A DNA stretch of 64,000 bases. It comes from Bacillus paralicheniformis. Its GTDB lineage: Bacteria; Bacillota; Bacilli; Bacillales; Bacillaceae. Of the stretch, positions 24,693 through 35,462 are shown in pieces. The stretch lies in the NCBI RefSeq assembly GCF_001042485.2, contig NZ_LBMN02000035.1, positions 186,001-250,000 of the forward strand. The letters are read 5' to 3'. The notes under the pieces are model-generated. The model was given only the letters and a program-made list of their open reading frames with translations, was not told the DNA's origin and searched no databases. The translations under genes and the position numbers were made by a program. The first letter of the stretch is position 1. The number at the start of each line of letters is the position of its first letter.

Positions 24693-25952
24693 TCAGGCTT
24701 TTCTGACGCGAAAGAATTTGGTCAAGAGCCAGGTTCCTTGCGGAAAACTGAGCGTGAGCTGCCAGACACCGCCGCCGCCAAGTCCGTATTCGATGATGAG
24801 TTGCAGTTTTTTTCCAATACTGCGTGCGTCTTCAAACCATATGATGTGCCTTCTGCCTTGTTCATCTGTGTATTGGAGAAAAGGGGACTCAGACTTTGTA
24901 TCATATTGAATCGGTACCTGGTGCTTCATGGCGAGCTGAACGGCGCCTTGGTTGGCGATTCCCGGGTATACGGTACCAGGCTGATAGGGCAGCGTCCAGT
25001 TATAGCCGTAAAGCGGAAAGCCGAGAATGATTTTTTCTTTTGGAATATGGCGAAGGGCAAATTGAATCGTCTGCCGGACTTCATTGATCGGAGCGACGGG
25101 GCCGGGTTCGCTTGTTCCGTGGTGCCAGTCGTATGCCATGATAAAGACAAGGTCGCTCACTGCGCCGATTCCGCCATAGTCATACCCTTTCAGCCAGGCG
25201 ATATTTTCATTTGTTTTCGGCGGAACGGCAACCGTCAACACATAACCGGAAGGCTTCAGCCGCTCTTTCAACAGGCGGAGAAAACCTGAAAATAAATCTC
25301 TGTCTTCCTCCACAATCTGTTCGAAATCAATATTGACGCCAGCATATCCTTTTCTGGAAATCGTTTGAACAATATTGTCGATGAGTCGGTTTCTTACGTC
25401 AGGCTGATTTAATACGCGGTGCGCAAGAGACGGACTAAAGCCTGTTTCTGTCAGATTGGTGACTGTCATGAGGGGAGGAACGCGCCGCCTCCAGGCCGTT
25501 TGTACCGCCGGTGAATCATTCAGCTCGCTTAACGATCCGTCGCTTGAAATATGGTATTCAAAAAATGCCAGATATGTGGCGTAGGGGGCAAAATTATGAA
25601 TCAATTCCTGGTCTAAGCCGGGGTTTCTCAATGTGTAATATCCTAAAGCGGTGATCGGTTTTTTCGGCAATTCCGGAATCGTCACTTTCATCCCCGGCCT
25701 CATATTGGCAGGCGTTACAGACGGATTTGCTTTTTGCAATGCTACGGCGGATACAAACGTCCGGCGGGCGATCGAATCATAATTGTCTCCCTGCTGAACC
25801 GTATATGTATAAAGCGGTATTAAAAGAGCCTGTCCGGGGACAATGTTTGTTTCGACCAACCCGTTTACCAATCGGATCTGGTCAATCGAAATTCCGAACC
25901 TGGCACCGATGACAAATAATGAATCTCCCGGCTGAACCGTATAAATAAACAA
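24693..25952 (-). CDS. ydhD: Spore cortex glycoside hydrolase YdhD (LysM + GH18)
   Basis: 419 residues from TTG 25952, which keeps AAGGAAG at proper distance; GTG 25961 lies too close to that site. Two LysM repeats cover residues 1-95 (YTVQPGDSLFVIGARFGI and YTVQQGDNYDSIARRTF), and a GH18 domain follows with GVNIDFEQ (catalytic Glu), FIMAYDWHH and LGFPLYGYNW. It closely follows B. subtilis YdhD in length and order. Such enzymes are spore-wall N-acetylglucosaminidases like SleL/YaaH, which cut cortex fragments during germination. LysM anchors it to peptidoglycan; no signal peptide is needed for mother-cell deposition. Confidence 0.9.
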   Translation of the reverse strand: MFIYTVQPGDSLFVIGARFGISIDQIRLVNGLVETNIVPGQALLIPLYTYTVQQGDNYDSIARRTFVSAVALQKANPSVTPANMRPGMKVTIPELPKKPITALGYYTLRNPGLDQELIHNFAPYATYLAFFEYHISSDGSLSELNDSPAVQTAWRRRVPPLMTVTNLTETGFSPSLAHRVLNQPDVRNRLIDNIVQTISRKGYAGVNIDFEQIVEEDRDLFSGFLRLLKERLKPSGYVLTVAVPPKTNENIAWLKGYDYGGIGAVSDLVFIMAYDWHHGTSEPGPVAPINEVRQTIQFALRHIPKEKIILGFPLYGYNWTLPYQPGTVYPGIANQGAVQLAMKHQVPIQYDTKSESPFLQYTDEQGRRHIIWFEDARSIGKKLQLIIEYGLGGGGVWQLTLSFPQGTWLLTKFFRVRKA

Positions 25953-26133
25953 CGGGCACACTTCCTTTTGTTCCTCTGTATGTGACAGGGGTTTTATGCT
26001 ATGTCTATGACCGGCGCTGAAGGATCATGCGCCGATTTTCTCAATCGGAATGGTGAATAGATCCGTGAAGCGGATAATTCTTGACTGATCGATCTAAAAA
26101 GTGTATTCTTCAAATAAAGGAGGTGATAAAGGC

Positions 26134-26718
26134 TTGGGAAGAAGCAAAGAATTCGATACCGCCCTCGTCCTTCATAAAGCAATGGAGGTTTTCGGCCAAT
26201 TCGGCTATGAAGGCGCATCGATGCAAGAGCTGCTCAGCCGCCTGGGAATTGCCAGGCAAAGTCTGTACAATACATTCGGCACGAAACGGGATCTGTTTAT
26301 TGCCGCTCTTACAAGATATCTTGATGATAAAAATGCTCAAGTAATCGCCAGGCTTGAAAGCCCCGGCTCAGTGAAGCAATCGGTTCGGCAGATCTTTCAG
26401 GAAAGCTTAAACGCTCTGAAAGACCCCGAGCGCTCAAAGGCATGCTATATCATCAACAGTGCAATTGAACAAATTCCCCGTGATCAAGAGGTTGCCGAAT
26501 ACTTTGATAAGCAGACAAAGCAACTGGAAACCGCCTTTTACAAAGCGCTTGTCCGGGCCGAGTCACAGGGGGAACTAAAGAAGGGAGGTCAAGATCTTTC
26601 AGCAGTTGCCCGTTTTTTAAATCAAACCCGGCTGTCGCTCACGTTTCAGGCGAAGTTAACGGGGGACTTTGACGCCCTTCAGGATTTGATCGATGTCAGC
26701 CTGTCTGTTCTTGATTAA
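26134..26718 (+). CDS. TetR/AcrR family regulator
   Basis: 194 residues from TTG 26134, 8 bases after AAAGGAGGTGA; longer frames upstream start before this site. The N-terminal helix-turn-helix is clear: KAMEVFGQFGYEGASMQELL, SRLGIARQSLYNTFGTKRDLF. The C-terminal ligand domain (KACYIINSAIEQIPRD...) is of the TetR_C type found in LmrA/QdoR-like regulators. A promoter TTGACT-17-TATTCT lies at about 26080-26108. It probably represses the SnoaL-like and NmrA-like genes downstream through the operator at 26770. Confidence 0.88.
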   Translation: MGRSKEFDTALVLHKAMEVFGQFGYEGASMQELLSRLGIARQSLYNTFGTKRDLFIAALTRYLDDKNAQVIARLESPGSVKQSVRQIFQESLNALKDPERSKACYIINSAIEQIPRDQEVAEYFDKQTKQLETAFYKALVRAESQGELKKGGQDLSAVARFLNQTRLSLTFQAKLTGDFDALQDLIDVSLSVLD

Positions 26719-26769
26719 AGAATTTTTTCGTCAAGGAAGATGGGCTGCCGCTCGTTTTTATCACTATTT

Positions 26770-26785
26770 TAGACCAAGTGGTCAA
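26770..26785. promoter_or_regulatory. Operator for the TetR regulator
   Basis: TAGACCAAGTGGTCAA: GACCA and TGGTC around AG, matching the TAGACC...GGTCTA style of LmrA/QdoR operators. It lies 21 bases before the SnoaL-like start. Confidence 0.65.
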
Positions 26786-26806
26786 AAAAATAATGGGGGA
26801 AAGAAA

Positions 26807-27223
26807 ATGGCGCATACGATAACCGATGTGATGGAACAATTTTTGCAGTCGATGCTCGAAAAGGATATGGAAAAGTGGATACAGCTTTGGGATCAAGACG
26901 CGGTGTTTGAGCATCCATATGCACCGCCAGGTTTTCCTAAAAAACTAGAAGGAAAGTCGGCGATTTACGAATATATAAAGGATTTTCCCGAAAAGATCGA
27001 TATTGTCCGCTTCACAGCACCCACTATTCATCAAATGGCAAATACGGGCTATGCAGCTGTCGAATTTGAATGTGAAGGCACGGTGTGCGAGACGGGGCTT
27101 CCTTATAACCAACAGTACATCAGCCTTGTAAACATGAAAGAGGGCAAAATTGTCCTTTACAAAGATTATTGGAATCCTCTGACTGTCATCGAATCGTTCG
27201 GGGGACGGCTGCAGACTTTTTAA
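26807..27223 (+). CDS. SnoaL/NTF2-like (PhzA/PhzB type) protein
   Basis: 138 residues from ATG 26807 after GGGGGAAAG; the longer open frame to 26693 runs through the TetR gene end and operator and is not used. The NTF2-like cone is visible: VMEQFLQSMLEKDMEKWIQL, WDQDAVFEHPYAPPGFP, YEYIKDFPEKIDIVRF and VNMKEGKIVLYKDYWNPL. PhzA/PhzB-type members act as small dimeric isomerases or condensing helpers. The substrate here is unknown. It lies between the TetR gene and the NmrA gene and probably shares their transcript. Confidence 0.82.
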   Translation: MAHTITDVMEQFLQSMLEKDMEKWIQLWDQDAVFEHPYAPPGFPKKLEGKSAIYEYIKDFPEKIDIVRFTAPTIHQMANTGYAAVEFECEGTVCETGLPYNQQYISLVNMKEGKIVLYKDYWNPLTVIESFGGRLQTF

Positions 27224-27246
27224 TGACGTAACAAGGAGTGATAAAA

Positions 27247-28092
27247 GTGGAGAAAAAAATATTGATTACCGGCGGAACCGGCACGACTGGAAGCCGAATC
27301 GCCAAACGGCTTGTACGTTTGGGGGCCGGTGTCCGGATCGCAAGCCGGAGAATGCCTGCAATGGCCGGAACGGAACATGTGTATTTTGACTGGAATGATC
27401 AAAAAACTTACAGAGACGCATTAAAAAACACGAACTCATTGTATTTGGTTGCGCCTGTCGGTGTATTCGAACCGTCGCCGCTCGTTGTGCCGTTTTTGGA
27501 AATGGCAGCGGCATCCGGCGTCCGCCGCATTGTTCTGCTCAGCGCTGCCATTATTGATGAAGACGGACCCGTATTCGGGAAGCTTCATCACGCGGTCAGG
27601 CGATATGTTCCTGAATGGACGGTGCTAAAGCCTTCATATTTCATGCAGAATTTTGACCATCAGCATGGCGCTTCGATTCGGAAGAAAAATGAAATCGTCA
27701 CGGCGTCAGGCAGCGGCAAAGTCGGGTTTATAGAGGCAGACGATATTGCTGAAGTGGCTGTGCGCGCATTGCTTGATCAAAAGCCGCATAATACGAGCCA
27801 TATCTTGACCGGGCCGGAAGCCTTGAGTTATGCTGAAGCCGCGGCAATCATCGGCAGAGCGGCAGGCCGCGACGTCAGGCATGTCAATGTCGAAGTGTCC
27901 GCTTTGAGGGAAAGGTATATAAAAGCAGGATTATCTCCCGATTATGCCGGATTCATGTCGGAACTAGACGAGAAAATCAAGAATGGCAAAGAAAACCGCA
28001 TCACAGATACAGTGGAACGCATCACGGGAAAAAAACCGCGTTCACTGGCTGATTTCGCCAATGAACACGCCGGACGCTGGCGTCTGCTTTAA
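27247..28092 (+). CDS. NmrA-like NAD(P)-binding protein
   Basis: 281 residues from GTG 27247, 6 bases after AAGGAGTGA; GTG 27238 lies inside that site. The Rossmann motif is ILITGGTGTTGSRIAKRLV, followed by LYLVAPVGVFEP, RRIVLLSAAIIDED, LKPSYFMQNFDH and a C-terminal substrate cap. It resembles quinone reductase-like (QorB) and AgnL-type atypical short-chain dehydrogenases. It may reduce the compound sensed by the TetR regulator, but nothing in the sequence names it. Confidence 0.87.
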   Translation: MEKKILITGGTGTTGSRIAKRLVRLGAGVRIASRRMPAMAGTEHVYFDWNDQKTYRDALKNTNSLYLVAPVGVFEPSPLVVPFLEMAAASGVRRIVLLSAAIIDEDGPVFGKLHHAVRRYVPEWTVLKPSYFMQNFDHQHGASIRKKNEIVTASGSGKVGFIEADDIAEVAVRALLDQKPHNTSHILTGPEALSYAEAAAIIGRAAGRDVRHVNVEVSALRERYIKAGLSPDYAGFMSELDEKIKNGKENRITDTVERITGKKPRSLADFANEHAGRWRLL

Positions 28093-28144
28093 CCCGTTCC
28101 TGAGACTGAACGGTCTTTTCTCTTTATTTTTGACCGTTCAGTCT
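28092..28144. terminator. Terminator between nmrA-like and the His-rich gene
   Basis: ACCCGTTC with GAACGGT and a T-rich tail, nested in a longer 13-bp inverted repeat (AGACTGAACGGTC / GACCGTTCAGTCT). The arms also look like TetR-type sites, which may be chance. Confidence 0.6.
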
Positions 28145-28146
28145 AA

Positions 28147-28452
28147 TTAGTAGAATGTTTCGTTGATTTCCCATGACTCAACTGTACAGTAGGCCAAGTG
28201 AGGGTCCATACCCATGCCCATTAAATAAGCCATTGCCGCTACTTCTTCCATGGCGTGGTGATAGGAAGTGGTTTGCGCTTCATTTAAACCGTAATGAACA
28301 AAAGGCGCAACTGTGCACAACGTCTTATGTTTCAAGTGCGGAAACAACGGACATTTGATGTGGTGCACGGCTGCTTCGGCGTGCTGATACTGGGGGATAT
28401 GCATATGCTGTTCGGGAGCCGGTGTCTGCTGTAAATGTTCTACATTCTCCAT
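28147..28452 (-). CDS. Hypothetical His-rich protein
   Basis: 101 residues, ATG after AAAGGACG. It holds about fourteen His, mostly in the first 60 residues (HLQQTPAPEQHMHIPQYQHA, HHIKCPLFPHLKHK), and two or three Cys. The second half is milder (ATTSYHHAMEEVAAMAYLMG-like, with a Met-rich GMGMDPH). There is no signal peptide. I do not recognise the family; the composition would fit a metal-binding or spore coat protein. Confidence 0.7.
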   Translation of the reverse strand: MENVEHLQQTPAPEQHMHIPQYQHAEAAVHHIKCPLFPHLKHKTLCTVAPFVHYGLNEAQTTSYHHAMEEVAAMAYLMGMGMDPHLAYCTVESWEINETFY

Positions 28453-28617
28453 TTCTTTTCGTCCTTTCTTGCGCGGATTTTCGTTGTATTCTATGTTCCG
28501 CTCATGCCCCGTGTGTTAGACGGCTGTCACGGTTTACCGGTTTTTTAGGCAAATCAACAGACAGAAAGGTCAAATACCGGTAGACTTTAAGCAGGATAAA
28601 AAAAGGAGGTATTTTTT

Positions 28618-29073
28618 ATGGCTAAACATCATTTTTACCTTCAGGCAGACTGGCCTGGAAAACGTAACGACATCGGAAGGATTGAAAGCGGGAATTTAAA
28701 AACAGAAATTTCAATTCCAAAGGAAATGGACGGTCCGGGGGCAGGGACAAACCCTGACGAAATGCTGCTCGGCGCCGCTGCGACTTGCTATATCATCACG
28801 CTTGCAGCCATGATGGAAAGAAGCGGATTGGAAAAAGAGAGCCTGACGATGGAATCCGAGGCTGTTGTCGATGTGACAGGCGGGGTGTTTACGTACGAAA
28901 AAATCATTCACAGACCTCTGATCCGCCTTCCGAAAGAAGCGGCGGAAAAAGAGGTCCAACTTGCCGGAAGGCTGGCTGAAAAGGCGGAGACATCCTGTAT
29001 GATATCAAGGGCGGTTCAGGGCAATGTCGCCATTGAATTAGACCCGAAGATTGTCGTCTCCAAAGCGGATTAG
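28618..29073 (+). CDS. ymaD: OsmC-family peroxiredoxin-like protein YmaD
   Basis: 151 residues (about 150 in B. subtilis), ATG after AAAGGAGG. OsmC features: the NPDEMLLGAAATCYIITLAAMMER block with the first catalytic Cys near residue 58, and the second Cys in AEKAETSCMISRAVQGN near 130. It reduces organic hydroperoxides. It is the first gene of the block that matches B. subtilis order (ymaD, ebrB, ebrA, ymaG, ymaF). Its stop overlaps that of ebrB by 4 bases on the other strand. Confidence 0.92.
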   Translation: MAKHHFYLQADWPGKRNDIGRIESGNLKTEISIPKEMDGPGAGTNPDEMLLGAAATCYIITLAAMMERSGLEKESLTMESEAVVDVTGGVFTYEKIIHRPLIRLPKEAAEKEVQLAGRLAEKAETSCMISRAVQGNVAIELDPKIVVSKAD

Positions 29074-29429
29074 ATTTCGATCGTGAGCTGAGCCTTTTGG
29101 TCTGCGGCGTCAGCATGCTTTGAATTGAGCAAAAAGACGCCGCAGATGATCAATACAAGCCCAATAAGAGTTTTGAGATTGAATGGCTCCTGAAATATAA
29201 AATACCCGATCGCAGCTGTCAAAGCCGTCCCGGTGCCGGCCCAAGTCGCATAAGCCGCAGATAGAGGCAGTGTTTTTAATGAAAAGCTCAGAAACGTAAA
29301 AGAAGCCGCAAAACCGATTATGACACCGGCCGCGGGCAGGGGGGCGCTAAAGCCTTCTGACAGCTTCAGCATCGTGCTTCCGAATACTTCGGACAAAATG
29401 GCAGCCGCCAAAAAGATCATGCCTTTCAT
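29070..29429 (-). CDS. ebrB: Small multidrug resistance subunit EbrB
   Basis: 119 residues, four membrane segments of the SMR family. The membrane-embedded Glu is in ILSEVFGSTMLKLSEGF (residue 14), and PLSAAYATWAGTGTALTAAIG is the SMR signature of segments 3-4. EbrB works only with EbrA as an antiparallel pair that exports cationic dyes such as ethidium in exchange for protons. ebrA lies 13 bases upstream. Confidence 0.94.
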   Translation of the reverse strand: MKGMIFLAAAILSEVFGSTMLKLSEGFSAPLPAAGVIIGFAASFTFLSFSLKTLPLSAAYATWAGTGTALTAAIGYFIFQEPFNLKTLIGLVLIICGVFLLNSKHADAADQKAQLTIEI

Positions 29430-29442
29430 GACATTCTCCTCC

Positions 29443-29760
29443 TTATGACAGATTGATCAGGACAACGCCTGACACGAGACAAATAATGCCGGCGATATTT
29501 CGCCGGTTCAGCTTTTCTTGAAACCACAAGACGCCGATGATTGCAGTCAGAACGGTGCCAGCTCCGCTCCAAGTCGCATAGGAGAGGCTTAGCGGGATGA
29601 CCTGCAATGTGAGCGACATCATGTAAAATGCGAGACCGTAGCCGATCACTACGAGAACCGACGGCCGCCAGCGCGCGAACCCGTCAGAGATTTTCAGCAT
29701 GGCGGCTGCCGCCGCTTCTGACAAGATGGCGATCAGCAGAAAAATGTAGCCTGCAATCAT
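29443..29760 (-). CDS. ebrA: Small multidrug resistance subunit EbrA
   Basis: 105 residues, ATG after AGAGGAGGA. Four membrane segments with ILSEAAAAAMLKISDGF (active Glu 14) and PLSLSYATWSGAGTVLTAIIG. It is the partner of EbrB, and the order ebrA-ebrB is as in B. subtilis. A short open frame and a TetR-like remnant lie upstream. Confidence 0.94.
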   Translation of the reverse strand: MIAGYIFLLIAILSEAAAAAMLKISDGFARWRPSVLVVIGYGLAFYMMSLTLQVIPLSLSYATWSGAGTVLTAIIGVLWFQEKLNRRNIAGIICLVSGVVLINLS

Positions 29761-29972
29761 ATGAAATCCTCCTCTATCAATGTTATTCCATGATTCAAAA
29801 GGAGAGCTTTCTCTTCGTCAGCCAGCAGTTCCAATTGAAACAAAAGACTTTGACCATTTGCCAGCGCTCTTTTCACACAACTCACGCTGCGGTTTAAGAC
29901 ATGCTGCCGCAGCAAGGGCGCTTGTACAAAGTTAGTTTTCATTCGAATATCAAAAAACGCAGCCCATAAACG
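29757..29972 (-). pseudogene. Short reading frame upstream of ebrA, probable regulator remnant
   Basis: Minus-strand frame DRLWAAFFDIRMKTNFVQA, then about 50 more codons rich in Leu and Glu (ending HGITLIEEDFI), with its stop overlapping the ebrA ATG (ATGA). From ATG 29942 it would encode 61 residues, but there is no ribosome site. The helical make-up fits the C-terminal domain of a TetR regulator whose N-terminus is at 30006-30044. It could instead be a true small coupled gene. Confidence 0.4.
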
Positions 29973-30005
29973 ATCTTAAAGTGTTAAAGGTGTATTCCGC
30001 AATCG

Positions 30006-30044
30006 TCATGAGGCCGCTTCAAAGATTTCTTCTTTTTTAGACAT
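30006..30044 (-). pseudogene. N-terminal remnant of a TetR-like regulator
   Basis: 12 codons MSKKEEIFEAAS then TGA: the classic first helix of TetR proteins (MxKKEEIxEAA). The frame stops at once, and no helix-turn-helix follows. An operator-like palindrome lies 15 bases upstream. Confidence 0.5.
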
Positions 30045-30058
30045 AAAAAAAACCCGTA

Positions 30059-30076
30059 TTACTAACCGGTTGGTAA
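30059..30076. promoter_or_regulatory. Operator-like palindrome upstream of ebrAB
   Basis: TTACTAACCGGTTGGTAA, a near-perfect palindrome of the TTAC...CCGG...GTAA kind used by many TetR regulators. It is kept although the regulator next to it is broken. Confidence 0.55.
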
Positions 30077-30128
30077 AATCCATCTTAATTGATGCAAAAG
30101 TTCTAAGTCAAGAAAAAAGTTATGTAAA

Positions 30129-30152
30129 AAGGCCCCTGGAAGAGCCTTTATC
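30129..30152 (-). terminator. Terminator of ymaG
   Basis: On the minus strand AAAGGCTC, loop, GGCCTTTTT directly after the ymaG stop. Confidence 0.75.
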
Positions 30153-30154
30153 TG

Positions 30155-30376
30155 TCAGAAAAAAGGATAGTAAGGATACGGCGGATACGGATATCCCCAA
30201 GGGCCGAGAAGCGCTCCGGCAGTAAGTCCGCCCAAAAAACCTCCGAAGAAGGGGCCCGGACCGAAAAACGGACGCGGGCCGAAAAACGGGCGCCCAAAAG
30301 GTCCGCCAAAGAAAGGTCTGCCGATGATGCGCTGGTTGTCGTCGCCGTATACAGGAGCGTGCTCGAAATGATTCAT
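30155..30376 (-). CDS. ymaG: Spore coat protein YmaG
   Basis: 73 residues from ATG 30376 after GGAGGGA; the longer frame to 30502 overlaps ymaF and is not used. Composition is extreme: repeats of GRPFFGP and PFFGG in the first half, then GGLTAGALLGPWGYPYPPYP and YYPFF. The match is to B. subtilis YmaG, an inner spore coat component. The low-complexity Gly/Pro/Phe/Tyr repeat suggests a cross-linked structural role. Confidence 0.88.
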   Translation of the reverse strand: MNHFEHAPVYGDDNQRIIGRPFFGGPFGRPFFGPRPFFGPGPFFGGFLGGLTAGALLGPWGYPYPPYPYYPFF

Positions 30377-30500
30377 AAAAAAATCCCTCCAATAATAAAA
30401 TGAAACCTGACTAACATCACTGTATTCTGCCCAGCCGTTTTTGCTTGGGCGCCCGTCGTATTTTTTAGTGAAGCCGCCCTTAAAAAGGAGTGAATGAAAC

Positions 30501-30902
30501 ATGACGCTGTATCAGTCGGATTGGTCAAAAGCGCCTCCCCATGCCCACGCCTACAGGGCGAGAACATCGACTGCCAATGGCCATTACCACCTAATTGAAG
30601 GCTTTTCCCAGCCGGCAAACGGGAGCAATACAGATGGGCACGTTCATTTTTATTCCGGCATCACTTCTTTCGATAAGGGACATTATCACAGGTATTACGC
30701 GATTACGGGGCCCGCGATTCCGCGGGCGGACGGCACGCATTATCATGAAATCGGGGGCACGACCTATCTGGCATATTCTGCGGCTCCCCCGATCAGATTT
30801 GGCGGAGTCGTGTATGTAAGCGATGGAATAAAGGAGAGGCACCGGCATACTTTTAAAGGTTCCACTAGAGAAATTGTGGGGAATGAGCCGATAGGGTGGT
30901 GA
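30501..30902 (+). CDS. ymaF: YmaF family protein
   Basis: 133 residues, ATG after AAAAAGGAGTGA. The protein is strikingly regular: HxHxY/F repeats spaced about 18-20 residues apart (APPHAHAYRA, NGHYHLIEG, DGHVHFYSG, KGHYHRYYA, GTHYHEIGG, ERHRHTFKG). Each would form a strand pair with paired His, so metal binding is plausible. YmaF of B. subtilis has the same layout and no known function. It lies divergent from ymaG and upstream of miaA, as in B. subtilis. Confidence 0.9.
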   Translation: MTLYQSDWSKAPPHAHAYRARTSTANGHYHLIEGFSQPANGSNTDGHVHFYSGITSFDKGHYHRYYAITGPAIPRADGTHYHEIGGTTYLAYSAAPPIRFGGVVYVSDGIKERHRHTFKGSTREIVGNEPIGW

Positions 30903-31003
30903 GGGAATGTTTGGAAAGCAATGAAAACGGGTAAAATGAAATGGATGTTTTTGAACGTGAAATGGTATAATGGGAGGAGCTTGTTTAAAGAGAGTGATCA
31001 GCA

Positions 31004-31948
31004 GTGAATAAAACGAAACCGCCGGTCATCGTTTTGATCGGACCGACCGCTGTCGGTAAAACAAAATTAAGCGTGATGCTGGCCGAGCATTTGAATGCGG
31101 AAATTATCAGCGGAGATTCGATGCAGATTTACAAAAGAATGGATATCGGCACAGCAAAAATTAAAGAAGAAGAAATGAACGGGGTTCCGCATCACTTGAT
31201 CGATATTAAAGAACCGACGGAATCTTTCTCGGTTGCTGAATATCAGGAGATCGTCAGACAAAAAATCGCAGAGATTGGCAGGCGAGGGAAGCTTCCGATG
31301 ATTGTGGGGGGGACAGGGCTCTATATCCAGTCTGTCCTTTACGACTATTCATTCACAGAGGAAGCGGGCGACCCTGAGTTCCGAGCGGAGATGGAGGCGC
31401 TCTCTGACAAGAGAGGAGCCGAATATGTTCACTGTCTATTGAAAGAGCGCGATCCCGGAGCGGCAAAAGCCATTCATCCAAACAATAAACGAAGGGTCAT
31501 CAGGGCGCTTGAAATTTTCCATACGACAGGAAAAACGATGTCTGAACATATGGAAGGACAGCGGAAAGAGCTTTTATACACCACGGCTCTCATCGGTTTG
31601 ACGATGGAGCGGGAAGTGCTGTATGACAGGATCAACAGCCGCGTAGACCAGATGATGGATGAGGGGCTGCTGAATGAAGTGAAACAGCTTTATGATGAAA
31701 ACATAAGAAATTGCCAGTCTGTTCAGGCCATCGGGTACAAAGAGCTTTATGCGTACCTTGAAGGCAGAGCGTCCTTGGAAGAGGCGGTTGAGACGTTGAA
31801 GCGGAATTCGAGACGCTACGCCAAAAGACAGCTGACATGGTTCAGAAATCAAATGGATGTCGCCTGGTATGACATGACGCCCCCTGTCAATATCGAGCAG
31901 AAAAAACAGGAAATTTTCACTTACATAGCAGGAAAGCTCGAACTTTAA
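31004..31948 (+). CDS. miaA: tRNA dimethylallyltransferase MiaA
   Basis: 314 residues, GTG start after AAAGAGAGTGATC. It has the P-loop [46 protein letters not shown] and [13 protein letters not shown], and ends with QLTWFRNQ. It transfers the dimethylallyl group to A37 of tRNAs that read codons starting with U. hfq follows after 41 bases, the widespread miaA-hfq pairing. Confidence 0.97.
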   Translation: MNKTKPPVIVLIGPTAVGKTKLSVMLAEHLNAEIISGDSMQIYKRMDIGTAKIKEEEMNGVPHHLIDIKEPTESFSVAEYQEIVRQKIAEIGRRGKLPMIVGGTGLYIQSVLYDYSFTEEAGDPEFRAEMEALSDKRGAEYVHCLLKERDPGAAKAIHPNNKRRVIRALEIFHTTGKTMSEHMEGQRKELLYTTALIGLTMEREVLYDRINSRVDQMMDEGLLNEVKQLYDENIRNCQSVQAIGYKELYAYLEGRASLEEAVETLKRNSRRYAKRQLTWFRNQMDVAWYDMTPPVNIEQKKQEIFTYIAGKLEL

Positions 31949-31989
31949 TCGAAACAGTATGGTATAGAGAAACAAGGAGGACCAGAAAC

Positions 31990-32211
31990 ATGAAATCGAT
32001 AAATATTCAAGATCAGTTTTTGAATCAGATTCGGAAAGAAAGTACATTTGTCACGGTCTTTTTACTGAATGGATTTCAGCTGCGCGGACAAGTAAAAGGA
32101 TTTGACAACTTTACAGTGTTGATTGAATCGGAAGGAAAGCAGCAGCTTATATACAAACATGCCATTTCCACATTTGCACCGCAAAAAAACGTTCAACTCG
32201 AACTCGAATAG
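31990..32211 (+). CDS. hfq: RNA chaperone Hfq
   Basis: 73 residues, ATG after AAGGAGG. The Sm1 motif is [20 protein letters not shown], with [10 protein letters not shown], and the Sm2 motif is [10 protein letters not shown]. It forms hexamers that bind U-rich and A-rich RNA. The C-terminal tail is short, as in other Bacillus Hfq. Confidence 0.97.
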   Translation: MKSINIQDQFLNQIRKESTFVTVFLLNGFQLRGQVKGFDNFTVLIESEGKQQLIYKHAISTFAPQKNVQLELE

Positions 32212-32223
32212 CGATTTACGGCT

Positions 32224-32306
32224 AAAAGACCATGCCTGGCATGGTCTTTTCAGATTGCCTGACAAAATCCTGAAACAGTTTACTGTTTTGGGATTTTGTC
32301 GTTTTC
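32224..32306 (+). terminator. Tandem terminators after hfq
   Basis: The first stem is AAAGACCATGCC / GGCATGGTCTTTT (32224-32250). The second is GACAAAATCC...GGATTTTGTC with an inner CTGTT/AACAG stem (about 32260-32303), then GTTTT. The bases from 32306 to 32497 show no gene. Confidence 0.8.
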
Positions 32307-32524
32307 GAGGCGACTTTACAATCAACTGCGGCCGTTGCCGGTCCGAGCAGGAGTCTGGGAATAAAAGGAACGGCGACCAATTGCCTGACATCCTGTCTAA
32401 AACGCCGCCGTCATCACGTCCTGTGAAAGACCGAGGCATTCAAATTTACAAAGCGGCATCTAATCGCTAAACTAAGTAGTGTTTACATCAATTCAGTTTG
32501 AAAATGAAAAGGAATGAGCGAACA

Positions 32525-32737
32525 ATGAAACCTAAGATCGTCATCAACCATTGGGAAGAGACGTGTGAAGATGATTCCTGCTATGAATACGGCACAAGTA
32601 TTCTCGTCAATGGAAAAGAACTTGTCAGGGAAGCGTCGATCATGACGGCTGTTCAGTCGGTTCTTAAGGAACTCGGCATCGAAGCCGATATTAAAGAGGT
32701 ATGCGAGAACAAGTGCTGTGACACTTACAAAAAATAA
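32525..32737 (+). CDS. ymzA: YmzA family small protein
   Basis: 70 residues from ATG 32525, 7-8 bases after AAGGAATGAG; ATG 32498 precedes that site. Cys-rich and acidic: WEETCEDDSCYEYGTSILVNG and EVCENKCCDTYKK. The position after hfq and before nrdI is that of B. subtilis ymzA; ymzC is missing here. The function is unknown. Four C-terminal and N-terminal Cys might bind metal. Confidence 0.8.
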   Translation: MKPKIVINHWEETCEDDSCYEYGTSILVNGKELVREASIMTAVQSVLKELGIEADIKEVCENKCCDTYKK

Positions 32738-32795
32738 GCGAAAAAGTCTAGTCTACTAACTCAATTTTTTTCGTGTTATGATAGATTTCGGTTTG

Positions 32796-32838
32796 TGAGT
32801 AGGATGAGCGAACGGCTCTCATTCTACTCATATTTCTT
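32796..32838 (+). terminator. Terminator or attenuator upstream of nrdI
   Basis: TGAGTAGGATGAG and CTCTCATTCTACTCA enclose a loop and are followed by TATTTCTTT. It closes the ymzA transcript before the NrdR-controlled promoter. Confidence 0.7.
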
Positions 32839-32889
32839 TGGCCTTAGGCCTCCTAAGCTGAAGCAAATTGTGAACTTTCATCAACCTGA

Positions 32890-32905
32890 GCACAATATAT
32901 TGTGT
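32890..32905. promoter_or_regulatory. NrdR box 1
   Basis: GCACAATATATTGTGT matches the NrdR pattern ACACAATATATTGTGT at nearly every base. Confidence 0.85.
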
Positions 32906-32921
32906 TTTCTTGAATGATAGT

Positions 32922-32937
32922 ATACTATATATTGTGT
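32922..32937. promoter_or_regulatory. NrdR box 2
   Basis: ATACTATATATTGTGT. It lies 32 bases from box 1 (about three helical turns), as for the paired sites bound by NrdR. Confidence 0.8.
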
Positions 32938-32975
32938 AAGGTTCGAGTTGAAAGACTCGGAAACAATTTTACTAG

Positions 32976-35442
<2,467 letters not shown>

Positions 35443-35462
35443 TTAAAGGAGAGTATGCGAAA

